The notes beneath the pieces were generated by a model. That model saw only the letters and a list, made by a program, of their open reading frames with translations. It was not told the origin of the DNA and searched no databases. Source: Finegoldia magna_J (lineage in GTDB: Bacteria > Bacillota > Clostridia > Tissierellales > Peptoniphilaceae). Taken from it: 64,000 nucleotides of DNA. A program made the translations under genes and the position numbers. Positions 50,636 through 60,204 of the stretch are shown in pieces; positions within the stretch are counted from its first letter, which is position 1, and each line of letters starts with the position of its first letter. The DNA is taken from contig NZ_NDYF01000013.1 in NCBI RefSeq assembly GCF_002243175.1, forward strand, positions 124,001 through 188,000, written 5' to 3'.

Positions 50636-51124
50636 CTATTTTCTTTTAAACACCATATATCTATAATCCATGCCTTCGTAAGTTTTGATGTCTGATTCTT
50701 CCGCTACATAAAAGTCGTCATCTTCGAATAAGTTTCTGATTTTCGCATCATATTCAAACTCTGCATCAACATAAGTGATTACGAATTCATCAACTAAGTG
50801 TATCAATGATTCAATTGTGTTTGCCCCACCTATCAAATACTCTGTCATTTTGTGATCTGGGTTGATTTCTTTGAGAGTACGTAGCAATTCTTCTTCATTT
50901 TTTACGCACAACATTCCATCCAAATCTTTACTTGTAACGATTATGTTGGTTCTGTTTGGTAGAGGTTTTGAATCAGGTAAAGATTCTAAAGTTTTTCTTC
51001 CCATAATTACGATATTTCCCGTAGTTAATTCTTTGAATCTTTGCATATCTTCAGGAATTGAAAAAAGCATATCTCCATCTTTTCCTATCGCAAAATTTCT
51101 ATCTACTGCTAGTATAACTTTCAT
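50636..51124 (-). CDS. folA: Dihydrofolate reductase
   Basis: Reduces dihydrofolate with NADPH. MKVILAVDRNFAIGKDGDML (N-terminal loop; usual W in this loop is F), FKELTTGNIVIMGRKTLESLP (NADPH site), YLIGGANTIESLI (GG loop). 162 residues from ATG 51124, whose A is the last base of the upstream stop (TAATG); the frame also opens two codons earlier at TTG. Last gene of glgP-trx-corA-hypothetical-folA. Confidence 0.94.
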   Translation of the reverse strand: MKVILAVDRNFAIGKDGDMLFSIPEDMQRFKELTTGNIVIMGRKTLESLPDSKPLPNRTNIIVTSKDLDGMLCVKNEEELLRTLKEINPDHKMTEYLIGGANTIESLIHLVDEFVITYVDAEFEYDAKIRNLFEDDDFYVAEESDIKTYEGMDYRYMVFKRK

Positions 51125-51678
51125 TAACAAAAATCTCCCTTCCTTATATTACTTACAATTTCGTTCAATTTTTCCATTGCGTGATCGTCTGTCCAATCAA
51201 AATCATCTTCTGAAATTCTTACTACAAGTATACCCATTTCTTCACAGCAAATATCAAGCATAGTGCTGTAAATCGCATTTTGCAAATCAGATGATGAATC
51301 GTGAAGGGTGCGATCGCATTTGTTTATCCACTTTTCGATACAAAAACCATAGTTTTTATCTTGTGGGTAATTTTCAAGCGCAGTTTTTCGTTCTTTTGTG
51401 AATTTCCTGTTCGCATCGTACATAAAACAAAGCTTATTTTCTTCATGATAAGCCATTATATTGATATCATTGACATATCTTATCAAATCATCTCTGTTTA
51501 TTTTATCGTCCAATTCATTCAAAACTCTTTTCAAATTTTCATTATCTATATTTGGTTTCAACCCAGAAAAATTCTTGCTAAATTCAATATCTCCACTAAA
51601 ATACACGCGCAGTATTTTTTTAATAGCATCGATTTGTTCTTTTTCATAATCAGATGCCAAAAAAGTACTGTTTTCCAT
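51124..51678 (-). CDS. Conserved-looking hypothetical protein, 184 aa
   Basis: Soluble, acidic, no signal or membrane segment. Features: N-terminal helix (DYEKEQIDAIKKILRVYF), a central FMYDANRKFTKERKTALENY, then GFCIEKWINKCDRTLHDSSSDLQNAIYSTMLDICCEEMGI with four cysteines and a C-terminal helix. No family recognised. It shares TAATG with folA and lies 15 nt after corA, so it belongs to that operon. Confidence 0.75.
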   Translation of the reverse strand: MENSTFLASDYEKEQIDAIKKILRVYFSGDIEFSKNFSGLKPNIDNENLKRVLNELDDKINRDDLIRYVNDINIMAYHEENKLCFMYDANRKFTKERKTALENYPQDKNYGFCIEKWINKCDRTLHDSSSDLQNAIYSTMLDICCEEMGILVVRISEDDFDWTDDHAMEKLNEIVSNIRKGDFC

Positions 51679-51693
51679 AAAATCTCCTTTGTA

Positions 51694-52743
51694 TTACATC
51701 CATTTTTTCTTTTTAAAATAATAAATCATAACGCTAGTAATCACAACTGCAGTAACCCAGAACAAAATATATCCGTATTTCCCTTGAAGTTCCGGCATAT
51801 ATTTAAAGTTCATTCCGTAAACACCAGTTAAGAATGTCAACGGCAAAAATATCGTCGACCACACAGTCAACACCATCATTACTTCATTAGTCCTGTTGGA
51901 AATATTCGTGTCAAATGCATCTATCATCGAATTAATCATATCGCGATACACTTCAATGAATTCAAGCATTTGGATTATGTGGTCGTACAAATCCCTCATG
52001 TAAATCGATGTGTTGTGACTTACTAGATTAACTCTGAACTTTGAAATTTCATTGATAACTGAACGCAATGGCCACAAAGTCTTCCTCAAAAATATCAAGT
52101 TTTTCTTCATGGTGTAAAGTTCTCTGAGAATATCGTCGTCGTTATGTGTCATCATAGCGTCTTCTAAATCGTCGATGTATTCTCCCAAAATATCAAAAAT
52201 TTGGTAATAATTGTCTATGAATGCATCCATTAGCAAAAGCAACAGTCCGTCTGTAGTTTTCGGCCTAAAAACAGGAATTTTTTCTAACTTATCCAAAACT
52301 CTGTCAAAAGATGTGGTTTTGTTTTGTTCAACAGTAACCAATAAATTTTCTTTTAAAACAAAAGAAACTTGGTTAAACGACAATTCCTTTACGCTGTTGA
52401 ACATATCGTAATCCACAGTATCCGTTACCACGAACAAATAATCATCATAAGCTTCAAGTTTCGTTCTTTGTTCCACATCCAACATATCTTCTATTATAAG
52501 AGGATGGATTTTGAATTTTTCTTTCATTTTTATGAAATTATCCGTATCTGATAATCCTGTGATATATATCCAATTTATCCTGTCATCTCTCAATTCGATA
52601 TCATCGATGTCTGTGGTTTGATGTTTGTCGAAATGATGTTCATCAAAAGTACAAAAAGTAATTTTGGTATTTTCAAGTTCGTTCTCAAGCCTAAGAGTAT
52701 CTAATATTTCGTTGATTCTTTCCTCAAATAATAAATTAGCCAA
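51694..52743 (-). CDS. corA: CorA-type magnesium/cobalt transporter
   Basis: 349 residues. A large N-terminal cytoplasmic domain and long helix, then two C-terminal membrane helices with the selectivity motif YGMN (~318-321) in LTGVYGMNFKYMPE, and a basic tail KKKKWM. Pentameric Mg2+ channel in the family. 12 nt after the thioredoxin-like gene. Confidence 0.94.
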   Translation of the reverse strand: MANLLFEERINEILDTLRLENELENTKITFCTFDEHHFDKHQTTDIDDIELRDDRINWIYITGLSDTDNFIKMKEKFKIHPLIIEDMLDVEQRTKLEAYDDYLFVVTDTVDYDMFNSVKELSFNQVSFVLKENLLVTVEQNKTTSFDRVLDKLEKIPVFRPKTTDGLLLLLMDAFIDNYYQIFDILGEYIDDLEDAMMTHNDDDILRELYTMKKNLIFLRKTLWPLRSVINEISKFRVNLVSHNTSIYMRDLYDHIIQMLEFIEVYRDMINSMIDAFDTNISNRTNEVMMVLTVWSTIFLPLTFLTGVYGMNFKYMPELQGKYGYILFWVTAVVITSVMIYYFKKKKWM

Positions 52744-52755
52744 TATTATCTCCTA

Positions 52756-53088
52756 TTATTCGTCTAATAATTTGTTTGCGTAATTTCTGTATGTTGATTT
52801 TGAGTTATCTCCTACTAATCGGTCTACGATTTCACCATCTCTAATAAATAAAGTCGTAGGTAATGGCAACGCTTCATAATGCGTAATTATCTCGTCCTTG
52901 TCAATTTCTCTAACTTTTTTAGCTAAATATTCGTAAAATTCTATTTCTCCTTGGAATGATTTTTCGATATCTTCCAAATCATTTTTCGCTGGAATGCACG
53001 GACAAATCCCGTCAGCGTGGAAAAACAAAACCTTGTTTCCTTTGTTAAATACCTTAGAGTTAATGTCGCTCTTTTTAAATTTTTTCAT
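52756..53088 (-). CDS. Thioredoxin-like protein with a CPC site, 110 aa
   Basis: Thioredoxin fold: VLFFHADGICPCIPAKNDLEDIEK (~20-43) and cis-Pro region LPLPTTLFIRDGEIVDRLVG. Where thioredoxins have WCGPC this protein has GICPC (Cys 29 and Cys 31), so the redox pair is C-P-C with one residue between. Potential disulfide or metal-handling protein. Its start overlaps the glgP stop by 14 nt. Confidence 0.75.
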   Translation of the reverse strand: MKKFKKSDINSKVFNKGNKVLFFHADGICPCIPAKNDLEDIEKSFQGEIEFYEYLAKKVREIDKDEIITHYEALPLPTTLFIRDGEIVDRLVGDNSKSTYRNYANKLLDE

Positions 53089-55453
53089 TTGGTACTATCC
53101 TCCAAATCTCTTCTGCATATTCTTTTATAGTTCTATCCGATGAAAATTCTCCGAAATTAGCGATGTTCATCAAACTCATCTTAGCCCATTTTTTCTTATC
53201 ACAATAAGTTTGTAAAATCTTTTCGTGAATTTGTTCATAATCGTTAAAATCTTTTAACACAAAATATTCGTCTAATTTAAATGACGAATCTCTGTTTACA
53301 AGTGAGTTGTAAATGTCCAAGAACATAAACGATCCACTATCGTTGATCAAATCGCTTAGCAAAGTATCCACAACGCGTTTGATATTCTCATCCTTATAAT
53401 AATACTCAACTGGACTGTAACTGTCTCTGATGGAATTTAACACATCAACAGTCGCTCCAAACGGGAAGTTGTTGTCTTCACCTGCGTGATTGAAAATCTC
53501 AATGTTCGCGCCGTCATAAGTTCCCACAGTCAACGCTCCGTTTAACATAAACTTCATGTTGCCTGTCCCCGAAGCTTCTTTTCCCGCAGTTGAAATCTGC
53601 TCACTCACATCCGCTGCAGGATACACCAATTCTCCGATGGATACGTTGAAGTTTTCCAAGAACACAACCTTGATGTATTTGTTCACAACATCGTCGTTGT
53701 TCACGAGATTTTTAACCTCATTTATGAATTTTATAATAGCTTTTGCTCTGAAATAACCCGGCGCTGCCTTAGCCCCGAAAATATATGTTTGTTTTGGAAT
53801 GTCGGATATTTCGTTGTTTTTGATTTTATAATACAAATTCAAAATGTGAAAAGCATTCAACAATTGTCTCTTGTATTCGTGAAGTCTCTTCACTTGTATA
53901 TCAAAAATAGAGTTCTCATCTACATCGATGTTTTCATGCTCCTTGATGTATTTTTTCAGTCTGATTTTGTTGTGAAGTTTGATTTCCATTAATTTTTCCA
54001 AAACACTCTCATCGTCTTGGTATTTTTCAAGCTCTTTTAATTTTGTGAGATCAGTCTTCCAATCTTCTCCCAAAAGTTCTGTGATAAACTTCGTTAGCTC
54101 TGGGTTTGCGTAAAATAACCAACGTCTAGGAGTAATTCCATTTGTTTTGTTGACAAATTTATCTGGATACAAATCGTGCCATGGTTTTAATGTCTCATTT
54201 TTCAAAATTTCTGTGTGTATTTTCGCAACACCGTTAATCTTTACGGCTGTTAATATCGCCAAATGAGCCATGTTAACAGTATCGTCTTTCACGATTCGAA
54301 GGTTGTCGATTCTATCCGCAGAATAATACAATCCCACCAAATCGCTGACGAATCTCCTGTCGATTTCAGCGATAATATCCATAATTCTAGGACTCACTTC
54401 TTCTACAACATCAACGCTCCATTTTTCCATAGCTTCTTGTAAAATCGTGTGGTTAGTGTAGTTGAACACATTGCTTGTAACATTCCAAGCTTGTTTCCAA
54501 GAAAGTTTTTTATCATCCATCAACACTCTCATCATTTCAGGGATAGCCATAACAGGATGAGTATCGTTTAATTGGATAGTATTGTATTTTGCAAAATTTT
54601 CAAAATCCTTATCATTCGGAAAATTCTTCGTATATTTTTCAATTATATCTTGAATCGATGCACTGCAGAAAAAATACTGTTGTTTAAGTCGTAAAACTTT
54701 GCCAGGTCTTTGGATATCATTCGGATACAAAACTCTAGTGATGTCTTCTGCTCTGTTTTTTTCTTTTACAGAATCGTCGTATTGAAAATTATTGAATTTT
54801 TGAAAATCAAATCCGTCATCACATTCTGCTTGCCACAATCTCAAAGTGTTTACTACGTGATTTTTGTAGCCGACAACAGGCATATCATAAGGAACTGCTT
54901 TTACGACTTGGTTTTTGTATCTAATGATTTTGGATTCCGATTCAACACGTCTTGACCAAGGGTCTTTGTCCAAAGTCCAATTATCTCCGACTTCCATTTG
55001 AAATCCGTTGTGAAAATATTGCTTAAAAAGTCCTTGGCGATATCTCACGCCATAACCTGTCAACGGATAATCCAAACTAGCCGCACTTTCCATAAAGCAA
55101 GCAGCAAGTCTTCCTAAGCCACCGTTTCCCAAAGCTGCATCTTCTTCTTGAATTTCCAAATCATTGATATCTATGTCTAATTCTTTTAAAATTTGTGAAT
55201 ATTTTTCGTCCAAACCCATATTCAACAAATTGTTTCCCAAAGATCTTCCTATCAAAAATTCTGCGCTAAAATAGTAGGCGTTTCGTGAATTTTTGTGTTT
55301 GTCAGAAGTTTTCTTCCAGTCTTCTGCTAATTCGTTCATTATTATTTTAGAAAAAGCTATATATTTTTCTTTTTCAGTTGAAGTTTGTAAATCTTTTCCA
55401 AACATATTAAATAAGTTTTTTTCAAATTGCAACAAAAATTCTTCCTTTTCCAT
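53075..55453 (-). CDS. glgP: Glycogen/alpha-glucan phosphorylase
   Basis: Releases glucose-1-phosphate from alpha-1,4-glucans using pyridoxal phosphate. 792 residues, full length. Conserved segments: YFSAEFLIGRSLGNNLLNMG, EEDAALGNGGLGRLAACFMES, QLNDTHPVMAIPEMMR, NGITPRRW, and EASGTGNMKFMLNGALTVGT followed by YDGAN with the PLP lysine. No glgA/B/C/D lie in the window, so it may serve host or environmental glycogen or maltodextrin use. First gene of the operon to folA. Confidence 0.96.
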   Translation of the reverse strand: MEKEEFLLQFEKNLFNMFGKDLQTSTEKEKYIAFSKIIMNELAEDWKKTSDKHKNSRNAYYFSAEFLIGRSLGNNLLNMGLDEKYSQILKELDIDINDLEIQEEDAALGNGGLGRLAACFMESAASLDYPLTGYGVRYRQGLFKQYFHNGFQMEVGDNWTLDKDPWSRRVESESKIIRYKNQVVKAVPYDMPVVGYKNHVVNTLRLWQAECDDGFDFQKFNNFQYDDSVKEKNRAEDITRVLYPNDIQRPGKVLRLKQQYFFCSASIQDIIEKYTKNFPNDKDFENFAKYNTIQLNDTHPVMAIPEMMRVLMDDKKLSWKQAWNVTSNVFNYTNHTILQEAMEKWSVDVVEEVSPRIMDIIAEIDRRFVSDLVGLYYSADRIDNLRIVKDDTVNMAHLAILTAVKINGVAKIHTEILKNETLKPWHDLYPDKFVNKTNGITPRRWLFYANPELTKFITELLGEDWKTDLTKLKELEKYQDDESVLEKLMEIKLHNKIRLKKYIKEHENIDVDENSIFDIQVKRLHEYKRQLLNAFHILNLYYKIKNNEISDIPKQTYIFGAKAAPGYFRAKAIIKFINEVKNLVNNDDVVNKYIKVVFLENFNVSIGELVYPAADVSEQISTAGKEASGTGNMKFMLNGALTVGTYDGANIEIFNHAGEDNNFPFGATVDVLNSIRDSYSPVEYYYKDENIKRVVDTLLSDLINDSGSFMFLDIYNSLVNRDSSFKLDEYFVLKDFNDYEQIHEKILQTYCDKKKWAKMSLMNIANFGEFSSDRTIKEYAEEIWRIVPNEKI

Positions 55454-55570
55454 AAAATCCTCCCATTCTTAGCTCAACTATATTTTACCACATTTGTGAA
55501 ATAGTCCTATTAAATTTGTATTGTTTTTTCTTAAAATCAACAAAAAGGATACATTTTTCTATTTTATTGA

Positions 55571-55576
55571 TATAAT
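55571..55576 (+). promoter_or_regulatory. Candidate -10 box of ddl-murF
   Basis: TATAAT on plus, 50 nt upstream of ddl, between divergent glgP and ddl. The -35 at 17 bp is poor (GATACA). Confidence 0.4.
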
Positions 55577-55625
55577 GATTTAGTTATAGTAATATATTAA
55601 TGAGTCACAAGAAAGGACAAAAATT

Positions 55626-56678
55626 ATGCAAAAAAATATATATGTATTATATGGCGGTCCTAGTACTGAACACGAAGTAAGTATTACAAGTGCTAGAACA
55701 TTAATAAATAATTTATCAAAAGAAAAATACAACGTAAGTGCGATTTTCGTTCGCCGCGATAAAAAATTCATTATGAAAGAAAACATAACTGAAGAAATAA
55801 AATCCGACGACGAATTGGTGTTTGACACTGAGCTTTCAGTAATAGAATCTGTCAGCGATTGTATCAGCAAAATCAATCCTGAAAACACCGTAATATTTCC
55901 AGCAATTCACGGAAGTTACGGCGAAGATGGAACAATCCAAGGTTTCATAAAAGTTTTGGATTTGCCATTTGTAGGATGTAACGTTTTGGGTTCTGCACTT
56001 TGCATGGACAAAGGATACACTAACGATATTTTCGAATTGAACAAAATTCCTCAAGCAAAATACGTGGTGCTTTGCAAAAACGATGAATACAATTTGAAAG
56101 AAATTTTCGAAAAAACATCCAAGGCAGTTTATGTAAAACCATGTAACGCTGGTTCATCAGTTGGTGTTATGAGAGCAGAAACAGAAGAAGAATTGGAACA
56201 AGCAATCCAAAACGCATTTCTTTACGACAGAAGAATTTTGGTCGAAGAAGAAATCATCGGTCCTGAACTTCAGATAGCAGTTATGGGCAATGACAATCCA
56301 GTTGCATCACGTCCGGGTGTATACCAAATACACGATGCAGAGTTTTTCGATTACGATGCAAAATATAACGATTCAAAAACAGAAATGCTTACACCATTTC
56401 CAATGGATGAAAAGTTAGAATTAAAAGCAAGACATTTGGCAGAAAAAGTGTACAAATTAATGAGTTTGTCAGGATTTTCAAGAGTTGATATGTTCGTAAA
56501 AGACAATGAGCTTTGGGTGAATGAAATCAACACAGTTCCAGGACTAACTCCACATTCAATGTTTCCAGTTTTGTGGAAATGCACTAACGATATGAGCGTT
56601 TCAGAAGTATTCGACAACTTGATTGATTTGGCTGTTGAAGAATACGAAAAAAATAAAGCATATAAGTTAGAGAGGTAA
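55626..56678 (+). CDS. ddl: D-alanine--D-alanine ligase
   Basis: Makes the D-Ala-D-Ala dipeptide for peptidoglycan. LYGGPSTEHEVSITSART (N-terminal GGxSxEHEVS), AIHGSYGEDGTIQG, VKPCNAGSSVGVMRAE (ATP-grasp), FSRVDMFV and NEINTVPGLTPHSMFP. 350 residues. AAAGGAC precedes ATG. The omega-loop Tyr that favours D-Ala over D-lactate is expected around FFDYDAKYND, which has Tyr, so the D-Ala form is likely. Two nt before murF. Confidence 0.95.
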   Translation: MQKNIYVLYGGPSTEHEVSITSARTLINNLSKEKYNVSAIFVRRDKKFIMKENITEEIKSDDELVFDTELSVIESVSDCISKINPENTVIFPAIHGSYGEDGTIQGFIKVLDLPFVGCNVLGSALCMDKGYTNDIFELNKIPQAKYVVLCKNDEYNLKEIFEKTSKAVYVKPCNAGSSVGVMRAETEEELEQAIQNAFLYDRRILVEEEIIGPELQIAVMGNDNPVASRPGVYQIHDAEFFDYDAKYNDSKTEMLTPFPMDEKLELKARHLAEKVYKLMSLSGFSRVDMFVKDNELWVNEINTVPGLTPHSMFPVLWKCTNDMSVSEVFDNLIDLAVEEYEKNKAYKLER

Positions 56679-56680
56679 AT

Positions 56681-58045
56681 ATGTTAACAAGAAATTTAAA
56701 AACAATAACAGAACTTACTAACACGATTATAAATGAAAAATACCATGATGTAATGGTAAAAGGTATCTCCACAGATACAAGAACTATTCAAAAAGACAAC
56801 ATGTTCATCGCTCTTAGAGGAGATAATTTCGATGGACAAAATTACATAGAGATGGCTTTTGAAAAGGGGGCATCTTGCTGTGTAGTTAACAGAGATTACA
56901 GAAATATCAACGATTATCCAGTAATCGAAGTAGATGATACAAAAGAATTTATGATGGATTTAGCTAGAGGATACATCAACAGTTTGGATTGCAAAGTAAT
57001 CGCCATCACAGGGTCTAACGGCAAAACAACTACAAAAGATATAATGAGTTCTTTATTAAAAGAAAAGTACAAAGTCGTTAAAACACAAAAAAATTACAAC
57101 AACGAAATCGGATTATCCAAGACGATATTTGACATAGATGATGATACTGAAGTTGCTGTCCTTGAAATGGGAACTGAAAACTTCGGAGAAATCAGACAAT
57201 TGACAAACATCGCGCATCCCGACATCGCAATGATTACAAACATTGGCGACAGTCACCTATTGAATTTGAAAACAAAAGAAAACATTGCAAGAGCGAAATT
57301 CGAAATCCTTGAAGGATTAAAAGAAGACGGGATATTTATTTTAAATAATGACGATACAATTCTTAGAGAAGTAAAACAAGAATACAAATTACCAGAAAAA
57401 ACTATAACTTTTGGAATAAAACCAGACAGCGATTATAGAATGGAAATGATTAAAGCTGATGAAACAGGATCCACTTTTTCAATCAACGATCACGTGTTCA
57501 ACATAGAATTGTTGGGACATCATCAAATGTACAACGCTACAATGTCAATAATAGTAGCTGAACTTATGGGATTAGATTATTCCGATGTAGCAAAAGGGCT
57601 GAAAAAAATCGAATTAACGGGAATGAGAAACGAACTTATCCTACTAGATAAATTCCATATTTTAAACGACAGCTACAAATCAAATCCACAATCACTTACA
57701 AGCTGCCTAGAAACTGCTTACGGATTGCACGGCTATTCTAGAAAAATCGCCGTATTAGGAGATATGCTAGAACTTGGAGACAACGAAATAACTCTTCACA
57801 AAAATATCGGTAAATCAATCAATCCAGAAAAAATCGACTACGTATTAGCAACTGGATTATTAGCAGAAAACATAATCAAAGGAGCACGTACAAACTTTGC
57901 AGAAGACAAAGTGTTCTACTTTGAAACAAAAGAAGAATTGCTAGAAAAATTGCAAGAATTAATCGTGGACAACACATTAGTTTTAGTAAAAGCATCTCAT
58001 GCAATGCAATTCGATAAATTAGTCGAACAAATAAAAGAAATATAA
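56681..58045 (+). CDS. murF: UDP-N-acetylmuramoyl-tripeptide--D-alanyl-D-alanine ligase
   Basis: Adds D-Ala-D-Ala to the UDP-MurNAc tripeptide. KGISTDTRTIQKDNMFIALRGDNFDG (N-terminal domain), AITGSNGKTTTKDIMSSL (P-loop), NYNNEIGLSKTIF, ILNDSYKSNPQSLTSCLE (substrate) and VLGDMLELGD. 454 residues, full length. Coupled to ddl. Its last 74 bp (57972-58045) are repeated at 61463-61536 with two changes, so the gene's 3' end marks the edge of an inserted segment. Confidence 0.95.
   Translation: MLTRNLKTITELTNTIINEKYHDVMVKGISTDTRTIQKDNMFIALRGDNFDGQNYIEMAFEKGASCCVVNRDYRNINDYPVIEVDDTKEFMMDLARGYINSLDCKVIAITGSNGKTTTKDIMSSLLKEKYKVVKTQKNYNNEIGLSKTIFDIDDDTEVAVLEMGTENFGEIRQLTNIAHPDIAMITNIGDSHLLNLKTKENIARAKFEILEGLKEDGIFILNNDDTILREVKQEYKLPEKTITFGIKPDSDYRMEMIKADETGSTFSINDHVFNIELLGHHQMYNATMSIIVAELMGLDYSDVAKGLKKIELTGMRNELILLDKFHILNDSYKSNPQSLTSCLETAYGLHGYSRKIAVLGDMLELGDNEITLHKNIGKSINPEKIDYVLATGLLAENIIKGARTNFAEDKVFYFETKEELLEKLQELIVDNTLVLVKASHAMQFDKLVEQIKEI
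57972..58045 (+). repeat. Direct repeat: left copy of the murF 3' end
   Basis: ACACATTAGTTTTAG at the start to the stop TAA: 74 bp identical at 72 positions to 61463-61536. The two differences are C/T in TTCGAT and A/T just before TAA. Left boundary of the 3.4-kb cassette. Confidence 0.9.
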
Positions 58046-58049
58046 AATA

Positions 58050-58086
58050 AAAATGTGAACTAAGTTTTCTTAGTTCACATTTTTTT
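58050..58086. terminator. Bidirectional terminator between murF and the ABC operon
   Basis: AAATGTGAACTAAG-TTT-TCTTAGTTCACATTT, ~14-bp stem with A-run left and T-run right. It serves both convergent transcripts and is the first feature inside the inserted segment. Confidence 0.9.
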
Positions 58087-58726
58087 AATTAAAATCACTA
58101 ATATTTTGATTCTTAATAATAAACACCCTATCACTTATTTCCTTCAAAGATTGCAATTGATGACTAATTATAAGTATCGTTTTTCCTTCTTTTTTTAAAC
58201 TATTTATTAAATTAATCATAATTCTATTAGTTTCCTCATCTAGTGCATTAAATGGTTCATCTAGCATAATAAGCTTTTGATTTTCCATAATAGCTTGGCA
58301 AATCCCCAACTTTTGTTTCATTCCTAATGAATAATTTTTTAATTTAGTTTTATTTTCAGGATCTAAGCCTAATTTTTTCATTATAGACTTAATATCATTA
58401 TCCGAAATTTTGTCGTTTATTTCTGCCAACATTTTTAAATTTGTAAAACCGTCATAATATTCAATAAATCCCGGAGAATCTACTAATATCCCTGTATTAG
58501 GTGCAAAATCTCTATCTTTCCCTATCTGAATACCAAATACTTCTACACTACCTACATTAGGTTTTTCTAATCCAGCAATAATTTTAAATAATACAGATTT
58601 ACCAATACCATTTTCCCCTACAAATCCAACTATTTCATTTTCAAATATCTCCAAATTTAAATCTCTAAAAATTTCTTTAGATCCAAATTTTTTGCTAACA
58701 TTTGATAATTTTATTATCTTTTCCAT
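58085..58726 (-). CDS. ABC transporter ATPase of a peptide-linked exporter
   Basis: 213 residues. Walker A GENGIGKSV (~37-45), Q-loop region, signature YSLGMKQKL (~133), Walker B LIMLDEP, switch ISHQ. Single soluble NBD of the drug/bacteriocin-export (CcmA/BcrA) type. Its start overlaps the upstream permease stop by 13 nt. Energises the two permeases of the same operon. Confidence 0.92.
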   Translation of the reverse strand: MEKIIKLSNVSKKFGSKEIFRDLNLEIFENEIVGFVGENGIGKSVLFKIIAGLEKPNVGSVEVFGIQIGKDRDFAPNTGILVDSPGFIEYYDGFTNLKMLAEINDKISDNDIKSIMKKLGLDPENKTKLKNYSLGMKQKLGICQAIMENQKLIMLDEPFNALDEETNRIMINLINSLKKEGKTILIISHQLQSLKEISDRVFIIKNQNISDFN

Positions 58727-60204
58727 AAATCTCCCTCTATCATTACCTTTTTAATAATCCATATTGTTAAAATATATCCAACTATATATATCAATTCACT
58801 ATAACTAGAATTTAAAAAATCTTGAACCCCAACAAAAATTAAGTTAATCTCCTTAAAGTAAGATAAAAATATCAATACAAAAATTATCCCCGAAGCAATC
58901 ACAGGCTTAATATATTTTGACAAAAATACAGATACTGTAATCACAAGAAGAATCTGTAAATAATTGATTACATATATTCCAAATATACTCATATAATTAA
59001 AGTCTCTTATCATCAAGCCTTGAATTATTTCATCTGTTAACTTTACTTTCCCTGAAATAAAATATTGAATAGTACATGCAAGTAAAATAATGCTCATATA
59101 AACCATAAAATACATAGAACTAAATCTAATCGCACTTGCGTAAAGCATCCTATTATATATTCTCTTATCTCTGAATCTAACCTTTACAAATGATGATAAA
59201 TTTTCCTTAATATATTCTAAAGAAGCCAACACAGAATAAGCCACTAACAGAAAAATAATTTCATTATACATAATTATAAAAGCTGATGAGTCTTTAATAT
59301 AAGGATGAAAAGCATTCAAGAACAAGACATCTGCTACGGAATTATTTTTACCAATAAGTTTGGAAAAATTATATATACAAGTTATCAAAACCATTATTAA
59401 TGTCATAGGAATAATATGATTATACCTATTAATTCTAAATATCGATAAGTTTGACCTATATTCTAAAAATTTATTAACGCTGAGAACGACTGGCAAAACC
59501 ATCAAAAATCCCACAATAAATTTCGTAACATTATCTGATAAAATATACATGTAAAAATCAAACAAAACTTGACTTCTTAGAATACTAATGTCAAAAAACA
59601 AATCATTTATCCCTTGAATTATATAAAAAAAAGCTATAAACCCAACAGCATACATTCTATTCATCTTTTGTTCAAGAAAACATATAATAAAAATTAATAA
59701 GTTCGTCCCTGCAAGCAAAAATAAACATATACAAATCAGACTTATAACAGGATACTCGCTAAAATTCCTAAAAACATTAAAAATAATTTCCTTATCCTCT
59801 GCTACTTTTAAAACATCATAACTATACTTGAAACTAACAGGTTTGAATATAGCACAAATTATAAATGCCGTAATTAGATTTAATATTAATATAGCTAAAA
59901 CAGATACCATCTTTGCTATATGTTTTAATAATATAAAATCTACTTTGTTCCTAAATCTTATAGCACTATAGTTATAAATCTTATTCTTATCAATGATACA
60001 TATCAGAACTATCATCGGAAAAAATAAAAATCTAAAATAATAATGATTATTAAAAATATCTATGATGCATTCTATATAATTCAAGTTATAAGAGCTTGTA
60101 CTATCAACTATAAAGAAAGAGTAAAATGTAAATAGAACACATAAAAAAATCACCACGGGATTTTTTAAACATCTATATACCTCAGACTTTATAAATTTAT
60201 TCAT
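58714..60204 (-). CDS. ABC permease, ~12 membrane helices, 496 aa
   Basis: Very hydrophobic, with about a dozen membrane segments and AT-rich codons (many ATA and TTA). No named family is recognisable; the pairing with a BcrA-like ATPase makes it an ABC-2-type permease or immunity transporter. It overlaps both neighbours (8 nt with the permease upstream, 13 nt with the ATPase), so translation is tightly coupled. Confidence 0.8.
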   Translation of the reverse strand: MNKFIKSEVYRCLKNPVVIFLCVLFTFYSFFIVDSTSSYNLNYIECIIDIFNNHYYFRFLFFPMIVLICIIDKNKIYNYSAIRFRNKVDFILLKHIAKMVSVLAILILNLITAFIICAIFKPVSFKYSYDVLKVAEDKEIIFNVFRNFSEYPVISLICICLFLLAGTNLLIFIICFLEQKMNRMYAVGFIAFFYIIQGINDLFFDISILRSQVLFDFYMYILSDNVTKFIVGFLMVLPVVLSVNKFLEYRSNLSIFRINRYNHIIPMTLIMVLITCIYNFSKLIGKNNSVADVLFLNAFHPYIKDSSAFIIMYNEIIFLLVAYSVLASLEYIKENLSSFVKVRFRDKRIYNRMLYASAIRFSSMYFMVYMSIILLACTIQYFISGKVKLTDEIIQGLMIRDFNYMSIFGIYVINYLQILLVITVSVFLSKYIKPVIASGIIFVLIFLSYFKEINLIFVGVQDFLNSSYSELIYIVGYILTIWIIKKVMIEGDLWKR

